Assembly: GCA_037157565.1 (NCBI GenBank)
Contig: JAZHRO010000056.1
Span: 28,581,501 to 28,645,500, forward strand
Direction of reading: 5' to 3'
Source: Thalassia testudinum
Lineage: Eukaryota; Streptophyta; Magnoliopsida; Alismatales; Hydrocharitaceae
DNA: 64,000 nt
In this document: positions 9,673 through 20,490 of the stretch, in pieces
Layout: every line of letters begins with the position of its first letter
How positions within the stretch are numbered: the stretch's first letter is position 1
Notes under the pieces: generated by a model
What the model was told of the DNA's origin: nothing
What the model saw: only the letters and a program-made list of their open reading frames with translations
The model's database searches: none
Program-made: the position numbers and the translations under genes

Positions 9673-11244
9673 TCAGCCGGGCGTGAAGGTATGCACGGAA
9701 GACGTAAGATCATGTAAATAATTGGACACTTGGATGCTCGCAAAAAAGGTGTCTTCTTTTAGATCCCTAGAAAATTGATTAAAAATAATATTGAGATCAA
9801 AGTTGGATGGAAAATGATAAGTGTAGCCCGAGTCTGGCCATGGGTTTAAATTAGGTTGGGTGCCAAACTTAGGCAGGGTTGGTGGCAGGTCCGTAAAAAA
9901 GGGGTCGGGGAAGGAATGGTGAGGATTGGGTGAAGTTAGTGTGGAAAAGTTAGGTGCGTGAATAGTGGGTGGGTTAGGGGGGGTATCAGGAATAAATTTG
10001 GGGTCAAGACAAGTTTCCGGATCACAGATTTCACCGACCACTGATTCTGAATCAGAGTCCTCAAAAAAATTATGGTCGGTAAGGGTATCTATTAACATTG
10101 TCTCCTCCACCATATTGGTAATTTCAGTATCTGAGTCCTCAAAGAAGTTATCATCATGGAATCTCCTGGAGGATTTGAAAATATCTAAAGTGAGAGTTTG
10201 TCCTGCACAAGTGATATCCATTTTTCTTGTGTGGCAATTGATATTTGCCTTTGCAGTGGCCAAAAAGGGGCGTCCAAGGATTATCGGGGAGTCCAGTAAT
10301 GATTCAGGTGCCTCAATGTCAAGAACTAGAAAGTCTGCAGGGAAGACACAATTCTGGACCTTGACTAATACATCCTCGACAATCCCACGAGGTTTGATTG
10401 TAGATCGGTCGGCTAATTGTAGGGTAACCTCAACGGGTTTTAATTCACCGATCTGAAATTCTTCGAATAAACTCGTGGGAATAATATTAACTGAGGCACC
10501 AAGATCAAGGAGGGCACGATTAAATGTAGTGTCATCAATAATTATAGAAATTAAAGGCGCCCCCGGATCTTTCATCTTAGGTGGCAGCTTACTCTGTATA
10601 ACAGAGCTTACTGTCTCTGAAAGATGCACCTGTCCTAGATTTTTAGCCTGCCTTTTAGGAGTAGAAATATCCTTCAAAAATTTAGCATAGGCAGGTATAT
10701 ATTTGATGGCATCTAGGAGAGGAATATTGATATGAACTTGCCCAAATAGCTCCATGAGTTCTTCTGTAGTGGGCTCAGATTTCTTTTTTTTGTTGGTGGT
10801 GGGGTAGAGAGCTTGTGGGAAAGGAACAGGAATCTTGTCTTGAGATTTTTGTTTTTCTTTTTCTTCGTGATGGGGAGGTGGGGAGTCAATTTGCACAGGT
10901 ATCTTACCAGGTTCATGTGAAGGCCCGGGGTCAGTGGTGGTTTTCCCACTCCTCAAAGTAATTGCATGTGCAGTCAGATTATTATTTAGAGGAGGTGGGG
11001 GGGCCGGTGATTGCAGAACCCTGGGCGGCTGCTGAGGTGGTGGATTAGGAGGAGGCTGATTTGGATAATGTGGATTTCTGCCCATATAATGGTTTCCTTG
11101 GTGATTAGGGTTGGGTATGGGTTGGGACGGAAGATGTCCTACAGGTCTTTGCGTGGGAGTAACCCCAATCTGATTGTTCAGATTTGTGATGTTGCGGGTC
11201 ACTTCCGTCATTTTTGTTTGCATATCCTGCAGGGTTCGCAGCAT
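9673..11244 (-). CDS. Element B gag C-terminus and aspartic protease with proline-rich tail
   Basis: An uninterrupted 523-codon frame. Residues 1 to 90 are the Pro/Asn-rich gag C-terminus, followed by the Athila-typical TLRSGK at about 96 to 101. The aspartic protease is centred on LLDLGAS with the catalytic Asp near 247, and a second block LGRPFLATA lies near 323 to 331. From about 360 to 523 an acidic (FFEDSDTE, FFEDSDSE) then proline-rich tail has no match to RT. The first Met is probably not the real start, since the gag frame continues upstream through stops. The role is capsid formation and polyprotein cleavage; no RT or integrase follows. Confidence 0.88.
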   Translation of the reverse strand: MLRTLQDMQTKMTEVTRNITNLNNQIGVTPTQRPVGHLPSQPIPNPNHQGNHYMGRNPHYPNQPPPNPPPQQPPRVLQSPAPPPPLNNNLTAHAITLRSGKTTTDPGPSHEPGKIPVQIDSPPPHHEEKEKQKSQDKIPVPFPQALYPTTNKKKKSEPTTEELMELFGQVHINIPLLDAIKYIPAYAKFLKDISTPKRQAKNLGQVHLSETVSSVIQSKLPPKMKDPGAPLISIIIDDTTFNRALLDLGASVNIIPTSLFEEFQIGELKPVEVTLQLADRSTIKPRGIVEDVLVKVQNCVFPADFLVLDIEAPESLLDSPIILGRPFLATAKANINCHTRKMDITCAGQTLTLDIFKSSRRFHDDNFFEDSDTEITNMVEETMLIDTLTDHNFFEDSDSESVVGEICDPETCLDPKFIPDTPPNPPTIHAPNFSTLTSPNPHHSFPDPFFTDLPPTLPKFGTQPNLNPWPDSGYTYHFPSNFDLNIIFNQFSRDLKEDTFFASIQVSNYLHDLTSSVHTFTPG

Positions 11245-12656
11245 CTCGGCATTGATATCTTGTTGGGATGGCCCAGGATGGAAGTTTGGATTCGACCCAT
11301 ACCCATTAAAATGATATGGTTGGGAGGAAACTTGATTATTCCAGGAGTAGTTCGGGTAATTTTTCCAATTGGAAGAATTTTCAAAGGGCTCCTGGATGGC
11401 AGAAATATTTTGAGTAGGGTTAAGATCTGGATAGTTCTAATTCCCCAGTGAATCATGGGCAACCTCAGAATAATCAGCAAGGGTAGTGTTGAGATTGTGG
11501 AAATTTTCTCTTCGTGGAAAGTTAGGTTGGGTTAGATGTGGGTGTGGAGCTTGAGTTGATGTGGCCAGTCTTTCCTCAATTTTCTTTTGATTAATATGCA
11601 TCTGGTCGAGTTTTTGAGCAATCAATTGAAGATCGTCTTGGGTGACAGGGATAGATTGAGTGCCTATTTCATGAACACCGAACTACGGGTTTTGGGTTCT
11701 GCAAAATGTGTTCATGGAAGCTTGATTAAATGAGTTTTCACTCATTTCTTCGAACAGGTCATAGGCACTTTCTGCATCTTTATTTAAAAAGTTGCCGCCA
11801 CACGAGGTGTCGACAAAATGTTGGATTTGATCTTCTAATCCATGATAGAAGATTTGGGGCAACTTCTTAAAAGGTCTTGAAATCTTTCCTAAGAATCATG
11901 GAAAGTTTCACCAGATTTTTGGTGAAAGGTCGTAATAGATCTTCGTAAGGAATTGGTACGACCTATGGGAAAGAATTTCTTGAGGAAGGCGCTCTTGAGT
12001 TGAGGCCATGTTGTGATGGGTCGGCCAATGGTCCTGAACTAATAAGCGGCCTTATCTTTAAGAGATAATGGAAAAAGCCGCATCAGCCATATGTCTTCTT
12101 GCACATTTCGGGAACGGGTTGTCTGTGCAAGAAGAGTTAGTTCTTCAAGGTGGCTGAAAGGGTCTTCCCTAGGAAGGCCATGAAAGTGTTTAATTAGGTT
12201 CAGGACCGCAGGCTTGATCTCAAAGTCCCCCTCCGGTATGACCACCCCTGGTCATTCCTCATAATAAGCCGGATCATAGAAATCTTTTACAGGAACAACA
12301 GGCTGCTGATGGGGTGGTGGGTTTGGCCTTGGATTGGCTAGGTTTTGGATGTTCCTAGTCAATGTTTGTTGATTGGAATTTAATTTATTAATCTGATCGG
12401 CCATCAATTTTAAAAAATCAGGTAGGGGGTCTTGATGTTGTGTGTGGGGCAACTCAAGATTAGGGAGCTCCAAGTGTGGGAAGTTACTGGTGGTTGGGTT
12501 TTGGGTGGATGGGTTAGAATTAGGGTTAGTGGTGGGGTTAGAGGTGGACGTGGAAGGGTCAGTGGACCTATTTTGTTGTGTTTCCATTTTTTCAGGAGAA
12601 GAAGACAGAAAAAGTGGTCTTTTTGCGTGGGGGGCGAAATCAAATGGTCCTTCCAA
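11245..12656 (-). pseudogene. Element B gag N-terminal and capsid part (broken by stops and a frameshift)
   Basis: It opens at 12656 and includes a Thr/Ser/Pro/Asn-rich N-terminus, DFYDPAYYEE, then the gag core block GLPREDPFSHLEEL and MRLFPLSLKDKAAY, and further down LKSAFLKKFFPIGRTN. Breaks: TGA near 12249 and TAG near 12037, both where TGG is expected, further stops, and frame changes between about 11980 and 11625. The core resembles the gag of element C more than that of D and F. No CCHC zinc knuckle is seen. Supplied in trans or with the stops reverted it would be a normal Athila gag; as it stands it is dead or translated only in pieces. Confidence 0.85.
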
Positions 12657-14255
12657 GTGCGGATTTTGAGACCGTCACCCGTGCATAAAATGGAAGAACG
12701 GGAGGGGAGGAGAAGAGAACGAGATGAGAGAAAGTGTGCAATTCAAACAAATAAAACTAGACCTAACTTAAATGTGACTCCTTAATAATAACCTAAGACT
12801 TGGTCTATATAGGAAATAAGTAGTCAATAGTGAATACCCGTTCTATCAACAAATCTAGCCAGGTTGCTTAAGGGGAGGTTTGGGCCCAAACGTTTCCCAG
12901 GGAAAACCCCAGGTGCTTGTACAAACCCGCGCCTGGTCGTTTGACATGGCCCCTCAGCCTGAACACCAGATATAGATGACAGAATTGGTACTAACTAAGG
13001 AAAACTTAAGACCTAAATAGCAAGCCTAAGTTGATAAAGCCTTAGGGGTCAAGTTGCTACAAGTTTTAATTAGGTCTAGGATGCTATAGTGCACACGGAA
13101 TGTGGAGGGCATTTATTGGGTTGTTGCCTTGTTATTTGATTTTTTTTTGTGTGTGTAGGAATTGGAGAGTGGCTCCAATGAAAATCAAGTTGTCACACAA
13201 TTTTTTTGTATTTATGTCTTTTAGGATTCAATTTAATTAAATGAGTTTTAGGGTTTTTCTCTTTAAGCTTTCAAACAAGTTTGAAAGTTCACAATCAAAG
13301 GAAAGACAAGTTGTATGTGTGATTGTATATTTCCTTTTAATTGAGTCTCTAAAGAGAAAGAAGAAACCCTAAGCTAATTATCCTTAAGACAGAAATTTAA
13401 CTACCAATGAATTATTTTTAGCTTTCTGAATTAAGTAGTGGTCCAAATAAGTCAAACAATATCACTACTTTGAATAAAATCAAACAAGGATTCCAGAAAA
13501 GATTTTTTTAAGATTTTAAAAATTTGTGTGGTAATTTTTTTGAATTTTTAATTGTACTGGTATCAAAGTCCAGAAATAATACCTGTGGGAATTATGGACT
13601 TTTCAGTGTTACCACCGACCTCAGAAAATTTTTATAATTTTATATGATGTGTAAAATTTCACAAGGATTCCAGTAAGCTAAATTTCTCAAAAATTGGATG
13701 AGCATAAAAATTCTGAAAATTCGCAGATAGTAGCAAAACAGGAAGATTAGAGGGTGTGACCCCTCTGCTATCCACGAATTTTTAAAAATTAAATACAAAT
13801 CCAATTGTTTTTAAATTTGGAACAGATGTTCCTAACTTAACTGGGAATCACTATATGAAATTTTATGATTTTAGGAGGTCTGGGCTTTTAGGAATCGATT
13901 TTTCAAGTCTAGACAGAAATCTGGACCCGAAAAATAGAACACCAATACTTGCAATGGAATGGTGCTAAAGAAGCATACAAGCAAACAATGGATTTTATAA
14001 TGCACCACTCCACTTAATTAAAGTGTTTAGGGTCCTGAAAGCCAAGTTTAGTGTATTTTGGTAGTTTTTTTTAGCCTAAATGTGACAAGAAAGGGGAACC
14101 AACCTGAATTTCATGGGAAGAAAAGGATCTTTGAGCTCTCGCTTCCAGATTCCCGCCTTCCCGCTTAGTTCCTGCACACACAAAAGAGAGAAAGAGAAGG
14201 GGATGAGATCCACGTCAAGCAAGAGCAAATTAATTAATTAATGCAAAGCCGTGCC
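12657..14255 (-). other. Element B leader between PBS and gag
   Basis: About 1.6 kb with no credible ORF, A/T-rich with scattered T-runs. Such long leaders precede gag in the other elements too. I see no further feature. Confidence 0.65.
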
Positions 14256-14273
14256 TCCCTGGCAACGGCTCCA
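14256..14273 (-). promoter_or_regulatory. Primer-binding site of element B
   Basis: Minus-strand sense TGGAGCCGTTGCCAGGGA, a tRNA-Asp type PBS with two mismatches to the usual TGGCGCCGTTGCCGGGGA. It is 5 nt from the 5' LTR at 14279. Confidence 0.85.
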
Positions 14274-14278
14274 AAAAG

Positions 14279-16520
14279 TGATTGCGATTTCACGCGGTTT
14301 GTTAAAATACGTCGTTGTAACGCGTAAAACCGATCAACTCTTAAATTTATATTCCTAGATAGGGAAGTATCTAGGGTCGTCCAAGGAGGCCAAATGTTTG
14401 CAATAGTGATTCTCTTGCTTGGAATACAATCTCAACTTTCTTTTTGGTATTTTTCAATATATCATTTTTTTTGTTTTAAATTAAGACAACATGTGGAATG
14501 GTGACGGGAAGGTAATTCACACTTCAATTTAACTACTACTTTCTAGTGGCAAGTACAGCCTCTCCCTAAACTCACTCTAGGCAAGTGGAGGCCTAGAATA
14601 ATTAGGGAGAGGGAGTGAAAAATGCTAAAAAGCAAAGCAAGTAGAAATGCAAAATAGAAAATTGCAAAGAAGGCAACTAGATTACTGAAAAATGTTTTAC
14701 AAAAAAGGCTAGTAGAGGAATGCTTCTACTACTAGAAAAATTAAAATAAAGAAAAGAAAACACAAATCCTATAGATAGACGGTGAAGAAGAGGGCTTCTT
14801 GCTCCAAGGTTGGTGGCTCCCAAGCTTGAAAAGAATCCTTCAACTCCTTCCATGCAATGCTCTGCCAAGGTGATGTCCTCCAAGGCAAGCCCAAGGGGGC
14901 GTGCCCTAAGCTTCTCTCCAAGGGTGGACGTCCACCCTAGGTCCTTCTCCCTTGCCTGGCCGTCCTCCTTGAAGTGGAAGAGTCCTCCTCCTTGGCGTGG
15001 CTCAATTTGAAGAGAGTGGGGAGAAGAAGGCACCAAAGGGGCTGGTGATGTGCCCCTTTAATCTCCTTCTCTACTCCTTCTTCTTGGCCGTAGGTATAGG
15101 TGGTTTAGGTAGAAAAATATACTAAGGGAGGATGCCCCAAAATGGTGGTAGGTGGTGGCTTTTTATAGAATAGGATGGGGGGTTAAGGTGCCCCTTGAAA
15201 TGGAGGGCTAGGATGGAAGGATGAGGGTGGTTGGTGATCCTATGGCTAGGGTGAGTTGGCGCCAACCCAAGGGGTGTTAAAGGGGGTGGTTATGGTGGTG
15301 TTGGTGTCTTTTGGTGGTGGAGAGACACCCCCATGTTGGTGCCAACATGGGGTCTTCTAGAAGGGGAGTTAGGTGGATGGTGGAGATGGATTCAAGGGGG
15401 ATTGTGTGGTGGAGATGAGGGGGGATTTTGGAGGGAAAAGTGGTGCCATTAAGGGGTGGTTATGGGTAGTTTTTGGCACCACTTTTAGGTGTCTTTTGGA
15501 GGTGGTGGGTAGGTTAGGTTGGTGTCAAGTAGGTTAGCTTACGTGGAGCTTAGGTGGAGCTAGTTGGGTGGAGTTGGTAGGTGGGTTTTTGGGGTGGTAC
15601 AAGCCAAGGAAGTTGGAGCATAGTTAAGCTAAGCTAAGCTAAGCTAAGCTAAGCTAGCTTAGCTAATGGAGGAGTAGAGGAGAAGGTGTTGGAGCTAGGG
15701 TTTGGAGGAAGGAGCTGAGGAGAAGAAGTCTGGAGCTGGAGCTGGAGCTGGCTGCTGCTGAAGAGGCTGGCATGGGGCTACTCTAGCTGGCTTAGCTTGC
15801 TAGTTCTTTGCTAGTTGCTAAGCCAAGCTAAAGTGAGCTAGCTTCTACCAAAATGAGCTGAGGTGAGCTAGCTCTGGTGCTCCCGGGGAGAATCAAGCAG
15901 GTTGAGGTAGCTAAGGTAGCTTAGCTCAACTGAGTTGAGCTAAGCTGAGTCCCCGGGAGCTGGACTTGAGCTTCCTGAGTTGAGATGAGTTCTTCTTCAG
16001 CTGGATGGAGCTGAGTGGAGCTGGATGTAGCTGGATCTGAGCTGGGGTGAACTCCTGTCAACTTAGCTGAGCTAGCTAGAGCTCCCTGTGGACTAGTGGG
16101 AGCTGAGATGAGCTAGACTCAGCTAAGTTGAGCTGGATCTGAGATGACTTGAGCTAGGGTGAGCTAAGGTGAACTCTCTTGAGCTGCCATCCAGCTGAGA
16201 TTAGCTGAATGGAGCAGGGATGAGCTAACCCTAGTTCAAGTAAGCTAGGTTCCAGCTGCGGTGAGCTGGACTAGGCTGAGTTCTAGCTAGTCTGGGCTTC
16301 TCTTTCACCATTTGCCTTCTTGAGTGCTAGGGTTTTAGGGATCTATATATCTGTACATCCCTAACACTCACAAAAACATATTAAAAAGATAATAAAAAAT
16401 GCAATGCATGCGTAACCTATTTTATGGCTAAATGCAGCCCAAAAACCCGTTTGCGGAGTAAAATCCTAAGAGCTAGGTTTGTTTTAATGCATAAGAATGA
16501 TGATAAACTGGCGTTTATCA
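14279..16520 (-). repeat. Element B 5' LTR (right copy)
   Basis: About 2242 bp, TGATTGCG to TTTATCA, matching the left LTR along its length. TATA box at 15159 to 15168 (minus), one copy of the 52 bp unit, AGCT array 15614 to 16290, palindrome 15329 to 15352 with a single mismatch. Confidence 0.97.
15159..15168 (-). promoter_or_regulatory. TATA box of element B, right (5') LTR
   Basis: Minus-strand sense CTATAAAAAG. As the 5' LTR this copy would drive the full-length transcript towards lower coordinates. Confidence 0.72.
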
Positions 16521-16525
16521 GTGGC
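16521..16525. repeat. Target-site duplication of element B, right
   Basis: GTGGC, identical to 5935 to 5939. Confidence 0.97.
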
Positions 16526-16765
16526 TGTAGAAAGCCACTCTGTAACTCTAAACTCAAAAATCCAAAAAAAAATTAGAAGAGAAGAAAAAGAGAAAAAGAG
16601 ATCTTTCATTGAATAAGGCAAGGGCTTGAGGCAGTCTACATTTTGGCAGATACCCAGGCGTTGTTGTGTATTTGAAAGTTTAGGACCTAAGTAAAAATTT
16701 CTTAATGTTGAAAATGATTTATGCCCGAGTAATCCAACCTAATTCTTTTATAAATAGCATGTAGT
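16526..16765 (+). other. Element A 3' UTR, second part
   Basis: Continues the UTR interrupted at 5939. It aligns with the reverse complement of the corresponding part of element C (about 26958 to 27195), including the TGGCTGTAGAAAGCCAC block and the stretch ending in TAAATAGCATGTAG. No ORF. Confidence 0.75.
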
Positions 16766-16802
16766 TTTTGCTAAGGACTAGCAAAAGATAAGCATAGGGG
16801 TG
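16766..16802 (+). promoter_or_regulatory. PPT and upstream hairpin of element A
   Basis: Inverted repeat TTTTGCTA (16766 to 16773) and TAGCAAAA (16779 to 16786) around AGGAC, then the PPT AGCATAGGGGTG directly before the LTR at 16803. Confidence 0.88.
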
Positions 16803-17252
16803 TGATGTGCATACATCTGATTAAACAAAAATGTTTATTAATGCATGGTCGTAGTGTCATATTAGCATCATACATTGTAAATATTTCTTAACATGCATAA
16901 TCATGCATTTAGGTCAAATTGTATTAATTTTATAGTAACTGTCTCCTTTTATGGTCAGGGACAGGGCAACTTTTATCAGGGCCTTGGATCGAAGATCCAA
17001 CCATACGGATCTGATCGGGGCGACAATTAGAGTTCAACAACTCCAAGATCACCCTGATTTGAGATCTGTGGCACCAGATAGAGACTGAGGAACCCTAAAG
17101 ATCAAGGGCCAAGATGGTGCCAATCCACACTTCAGATGATAAATCCGACCACACAGATGGGTTCGGATTGATGATCATAGCCTAACGGCACAAAAATTGA
17201 TCCAATCCGACATCCGTGGTGCCATCTACAACACAAAGAAGATGGACGGTCA

Positions 17253-17276
17253 GGATGGTGCCATGTGGCACCATCC
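17253..17276. repeat. U3 palindrome 1 in LTR of A
   Basis: Arms GGATGGTGCCA and TGGCACCATCC around TG. The same site in C and G is centred on CACGTG, a G-box. Confidence 0.8.
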
Positions 17277-17762
17277 GCACCTTGCCGCCCCCCTCTGTTC
17301 AACTTCTGAAGGCAAAGGTGCGGATGACCCAGGTCGTTGGATCTCCATGCAACGGCCACAGATCGCGTACACCTAATTCTTAAGCGAGACAAAGAAGCCC
17401 CTGTAGCATGTTGGTCCAATGCTCTACGAGCTCTGAAAGGCACCGGTTTGAATTGCACCATGCCTCCAAATCAAGAGAGCGAGGTGGTGCCGCTCAATTC
17501 AGCCACATGACCTTCATCAAGTGGCTATGGAAGGCGCAACATGGCACTATCTCAATGCGTCCAATGCCCATCACAATCGCACACTACTCCAGATGCACGA
17601 TCAAACACGCAGGCATTAGAGGCACTGAAGAGGAGCCGGCGCATGCTTTTTAAGCCATTAGATCTCTTGGTCGGATGGCAGGGAGCCTTTAAGCGTGCGA
17701 GAGCATTGAGGCAGCCAAAGAGGAAGAGGCGCACATGGCGTGTGCATGTTAGCCACGTTCAA

Positions 17763-17796
17763 GCCTTTAGTGATGGATAAATCCATCACTAAAGGC
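17763..17796. repeat. U3 palindrome 2 in LTR of A
   Basis: Perfect 16 bp arms (GCCTTTAGTGATGGAT and its complement) around AA, 54 bp upstream of the TATA box. The left LTR of C has the same structure with 15 bp arms at 25877 to 25908. Confidence 0.88.
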
Positions 17797-17850
17797 CTGT
17801 TTTAATTCTTTTGAAATTAAAATGTCCAAAATGCCCCCACTCCTTGCAAC

Positions 17851-17860
17851 TATAAAAGGA
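17851..17860 (+). promoter_or_regulatory. TATA box of element A LTR
   Basis: TATAAAAGGA, in a block GCAACTATAAAAGGAGACC also found in both LTRs of element C. Confidence 0.75.
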
Positions 17861-18498
17861 GACCCCAACCCTACGAATTTCTCATCCCTTCCTTTTCCTC
17901 TCTCCCTCTACAAAGCTTAAGAGAAGCTTGTCCCACACGCAGGATGCTCCTTAAGAGCTAAAACCAAGTTTTCACCCCCATTCCGGAAGTGGATCCCACG
18001 ATGACGACGACATGCTACCTCGTTCCCATTCTTCTGACTTCATCCTCCTTCTTCCCACCTCGTCCTCCATCTTCTAGGTGTCGCCTCCGTCTGGCTCGTC
18101 CTCCATGCATTCATCGACAAGGATAACTTCTCTCTCCTTTCTTTTATCACTTTCTAGAGTAGAATTTTCCTACTTTTTAGTTGTAAAAATTTTCAACTTT
18201 CTAGTGTAATCATTTCCTGCTTTCTTAGTTGTAAAAGCATTATTTAATACCAAGTGATTGTTCTCTCTCTCCCCCTTATTGTCTATAGCGATTCCACTGT
18301 GATTATTTCTCCTTTTAAACAAAAATACAAAAATATAACTGCGGATTTTGAGATCGACGTAGCCTCCTTGTGTTCGACTTGGAACTTCTTTACAAATTTT
18401 TCAGTATAAATTTTATCTGTTGAACGGATTTCTTCGTGACTCGAACTAGAACGACGGGTTTTCAAATCCAACTCCGAATGCGTAGTTATCCGCTATCA

Positions 18499-18780
18499 AT
18501 AAGCACCCATGCTCTTAACTTAAAACTATTAGACTTAAGAAGTCAAGTCACCATTTTGGTCTTCTTGGACCCTCAGTGACAAGGAAGGTCAGGTGGGGGA
18601 AACCCTCTAACTCGTGGGGATGCTCTACCGTGTTGGGGTCCTTGCGGGACTCTCCCTTCCTGGCTGCCCAGGTAATTCTCAAGTGGACAACTTTCTGATC
18701 CAGGGGTATCATCCACCTCGAACCTCTATAGTCATTCAAAAATCTTTAGGTGCCTTGATTGGCTCCATCTGAGACCACGA
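18499..18780 (+). other. Element F leader, partial
   Basis: It aligns with the leader of D (reverse complement of about 48240 to 48520), for example AGACTTAAGAAGTCAAG and GGTGGGGGAAACCCT, beginning right at the edge of the LTR of A. This supports an insertion of A in this leader. Confidence 0.7.
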
Positions 18781-20490
18781 ATCAATATCCCTGCAGGAGG
18801 ACCCGAGGTGGAGCTTAAGCCTAATATGCTTCACATGACTCCAAAATTCCATGGCTCGAACTCCAAGGATCCTTTCTAGCACATCAAGAATCTGAAGCAT
18901 CTAGCCTACACCTTTGGGGCAGACATGCAGAATCAAGATGGCTTGCTCTTAGAAATCTTCACCTTCTCTCTGGCTATCAAAGCTGCATACTAGTTTCGAA
19001 CTTATCCATAAGCGATCAACACATGGGAAGAACATCAAACTGCCTTCCTGGAAAAATTCTATAACGTTGGTCACACAAACGCTTTGCGAAACCAAACCAT
19101 GCACTTCTACTAAGGAGCGGGAGAATCTCTACACGAAGCATGGGATCGTTTTCTAGATCTCATGCACAAATGCCCCCACCACGGAGTCCCGAAGTTGGAA
19201 CAAGTCCAATCCTTTTACCACGGGCTCCATGATGACATCAAGTTATTTGTTAATGCAACCTGTGGTGGCAGCATCCTGGGTCAGCATGAAGATGAGATTT
19301 GAGGAATTCTCACGAGCATGTGCGAGAACTCCCTAAAAAATGAGTCACTGGGTGCGTACGACTGGACGTCCACCCATACATTGACAAACAATCAGGAGGT
19401 GCACGAATCTTGAGGACTATCCACATTCATTGACATGGAGTTGATAGCTACTCAATTGGATAAGGTCTCCATCATTGAGAAGAAGATGGACGACATCACT
19501 TGACATCTACACATGACCACCTCTGCACCACAAAGCACATATAGGCACCCACCATCAAGTAGGGAAGCTGCACACAATATCTACCACTCTCTGGGGATGG
19601 ATGCATATCCACCCTCGCCTGATTACTATTTTGGAAGCAACTCTGGGACAACCTACCATAGTTTGGAGAACTCTGAACCCTCGTAACCTAATTATTTTAG
19701 GAATCCTCAAACCTACGAGGATCTCCACGCCATCCAAAATAATCCCTTCTCTAATACCTACAATCCTGGATGGCGTAATCATCCAAACTTTGCATGGTCG
19801 AGAAATAACCAAAATCCAATACCTCAATGCCTACCCCAACCACAAAACCCGCATCCCTATCAACCCACTCAACCAAGACCGAATCTAAATTTCCAATCTG
19901 GAACACCTAATGAAGATCATACATCTTTGATTCTCCAGACCTTGGTTGACATGCAAAAACAACATAAAGAAGAGATCTCTACACTACGAAATCAATTAAC
20001 CTAGTTGGCAAGTGCTCATCAGCTGGGTGCACTCCCTTCTTAGCCTCACCTGAATCCAAATAACATACTGAACCAGAGGCACGTTATGAATCCAAATCAA
20101 GGCCAAACCCACTTTGTCTATCAGGCCCATTCTGCTCCATCCCTTGATGGGACGAGTGCTTCAACCTCTTATTCTACGTTTCAACAGTAGACACCTATCC
20201 TACCTAGCCCAAACCAATGTCAGGCTAGATTAAACTCCATCACCACCCATAGTGGCAAAGCAACATAAGACCCACCTCTTCCTAGCCACAACTTGCCTGA
20301 GACTGTAGACCCTAACCCTAGATTGGTTATCTATGACAGGCCTATCCTTGATAAAGATTCTGACCCAATTCTAGAGGAACCATCTGAGGTCCCATTTCCT
20401 GAGGCCTTGAACAAGGGAAAGAAGAAAATCAACCCGTGGCTCTTGACGAGGACCTGGTCAAGCTCTTCGAGTAGGTCCAAATAAGCATCC
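18781..20490 (+). pseudogene. Element F gag (broken by many stops)
   Basis: One dominant frame with frequent stops. Blocks: VELKPNM and PKFHGSNSKDPF (about 18808 to 18880), FTFSLAIKAAY, AFLEKFYNVGHTNALRN, MHKCPHHGVPKLEQVQSFYHGL (each in short pieces), then a Pro/Asn/Gln-rich C-terminal half and ITTHSGKAT (about 20240), equivalent to TLRSGK. It corresponds part for part to the gag of D. Stops are mostly TAG and TGA at expected Trp or Gln codons. No CCHC knuckle. Confidence 0.83.

Larger units (their letters stand above)
5940..16520 (-). mobile_element. Element B: complete Athila-type element with gag-protease only
   Basis: A 10.6 kb element with TG...CA LTRs (5940 to 8274 and 14279 to 16520), 5 bp TSD GTGGC, a tRNA-Asp PBS next to the right LTR and a PPT next to the left LTR, so it is transcribed on the minus strand. 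The interior encodes gag and aspartic protease. RT, RNase H and integrase are absent: after the protease frame stops at 9673 only a 1.4 kb 3' UTR follows. The LTRs look about 2% different by eye over the first 0.8 kb, the lowest of any pair here. It must depend on pol from another element. Confidence 0.95.
1990..18498 (+). mobile_element. Element A: Athila-type Ty3/Gypsy, 5'-truncated, split by element B
   Basis: Remaining parts in order: end of the protease-RT linker, RT, RNase H, integrase, 3' UTR, PPT and 3' LTR. The 5' LTR, leader, gag and protease are missing; the left break is near 1990, next to the LTR of E. Element B (5940 to 16520) sits in the 3' UTR with a perfect 5 bp duplication. 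The right end abuts the leader of element F at 18499, so A probably inserted into that leader and later lost its 5' half. Its pol and LTR are closest to element C. Confidence 0.85.
16803..18498 (+). repeat. Element A 3' LTR
   Basis: Starts TGATGTGCATACATC after the PPT and ends CCGCTATCA; about 1696 bp. It matches the reverse complement of the LTRs of element C in order, including TGGTCAGGGACAGGGCAAC near 16954. It holds a CATG-centred palindrome at 17253, a 34 nt palindrome at 17763, a TATA box at 17851 and a pyrimidine-rich downstream part. The right edge is set by similarity to C and by the start of F leader homology at 18499. Confidence 0.87.

Noticed and set aside
9965..10456. 163-codon plus-strand frame
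   Set aside because: It is antisense to the intact protease/tail frame of element B and has no similarity of its own.
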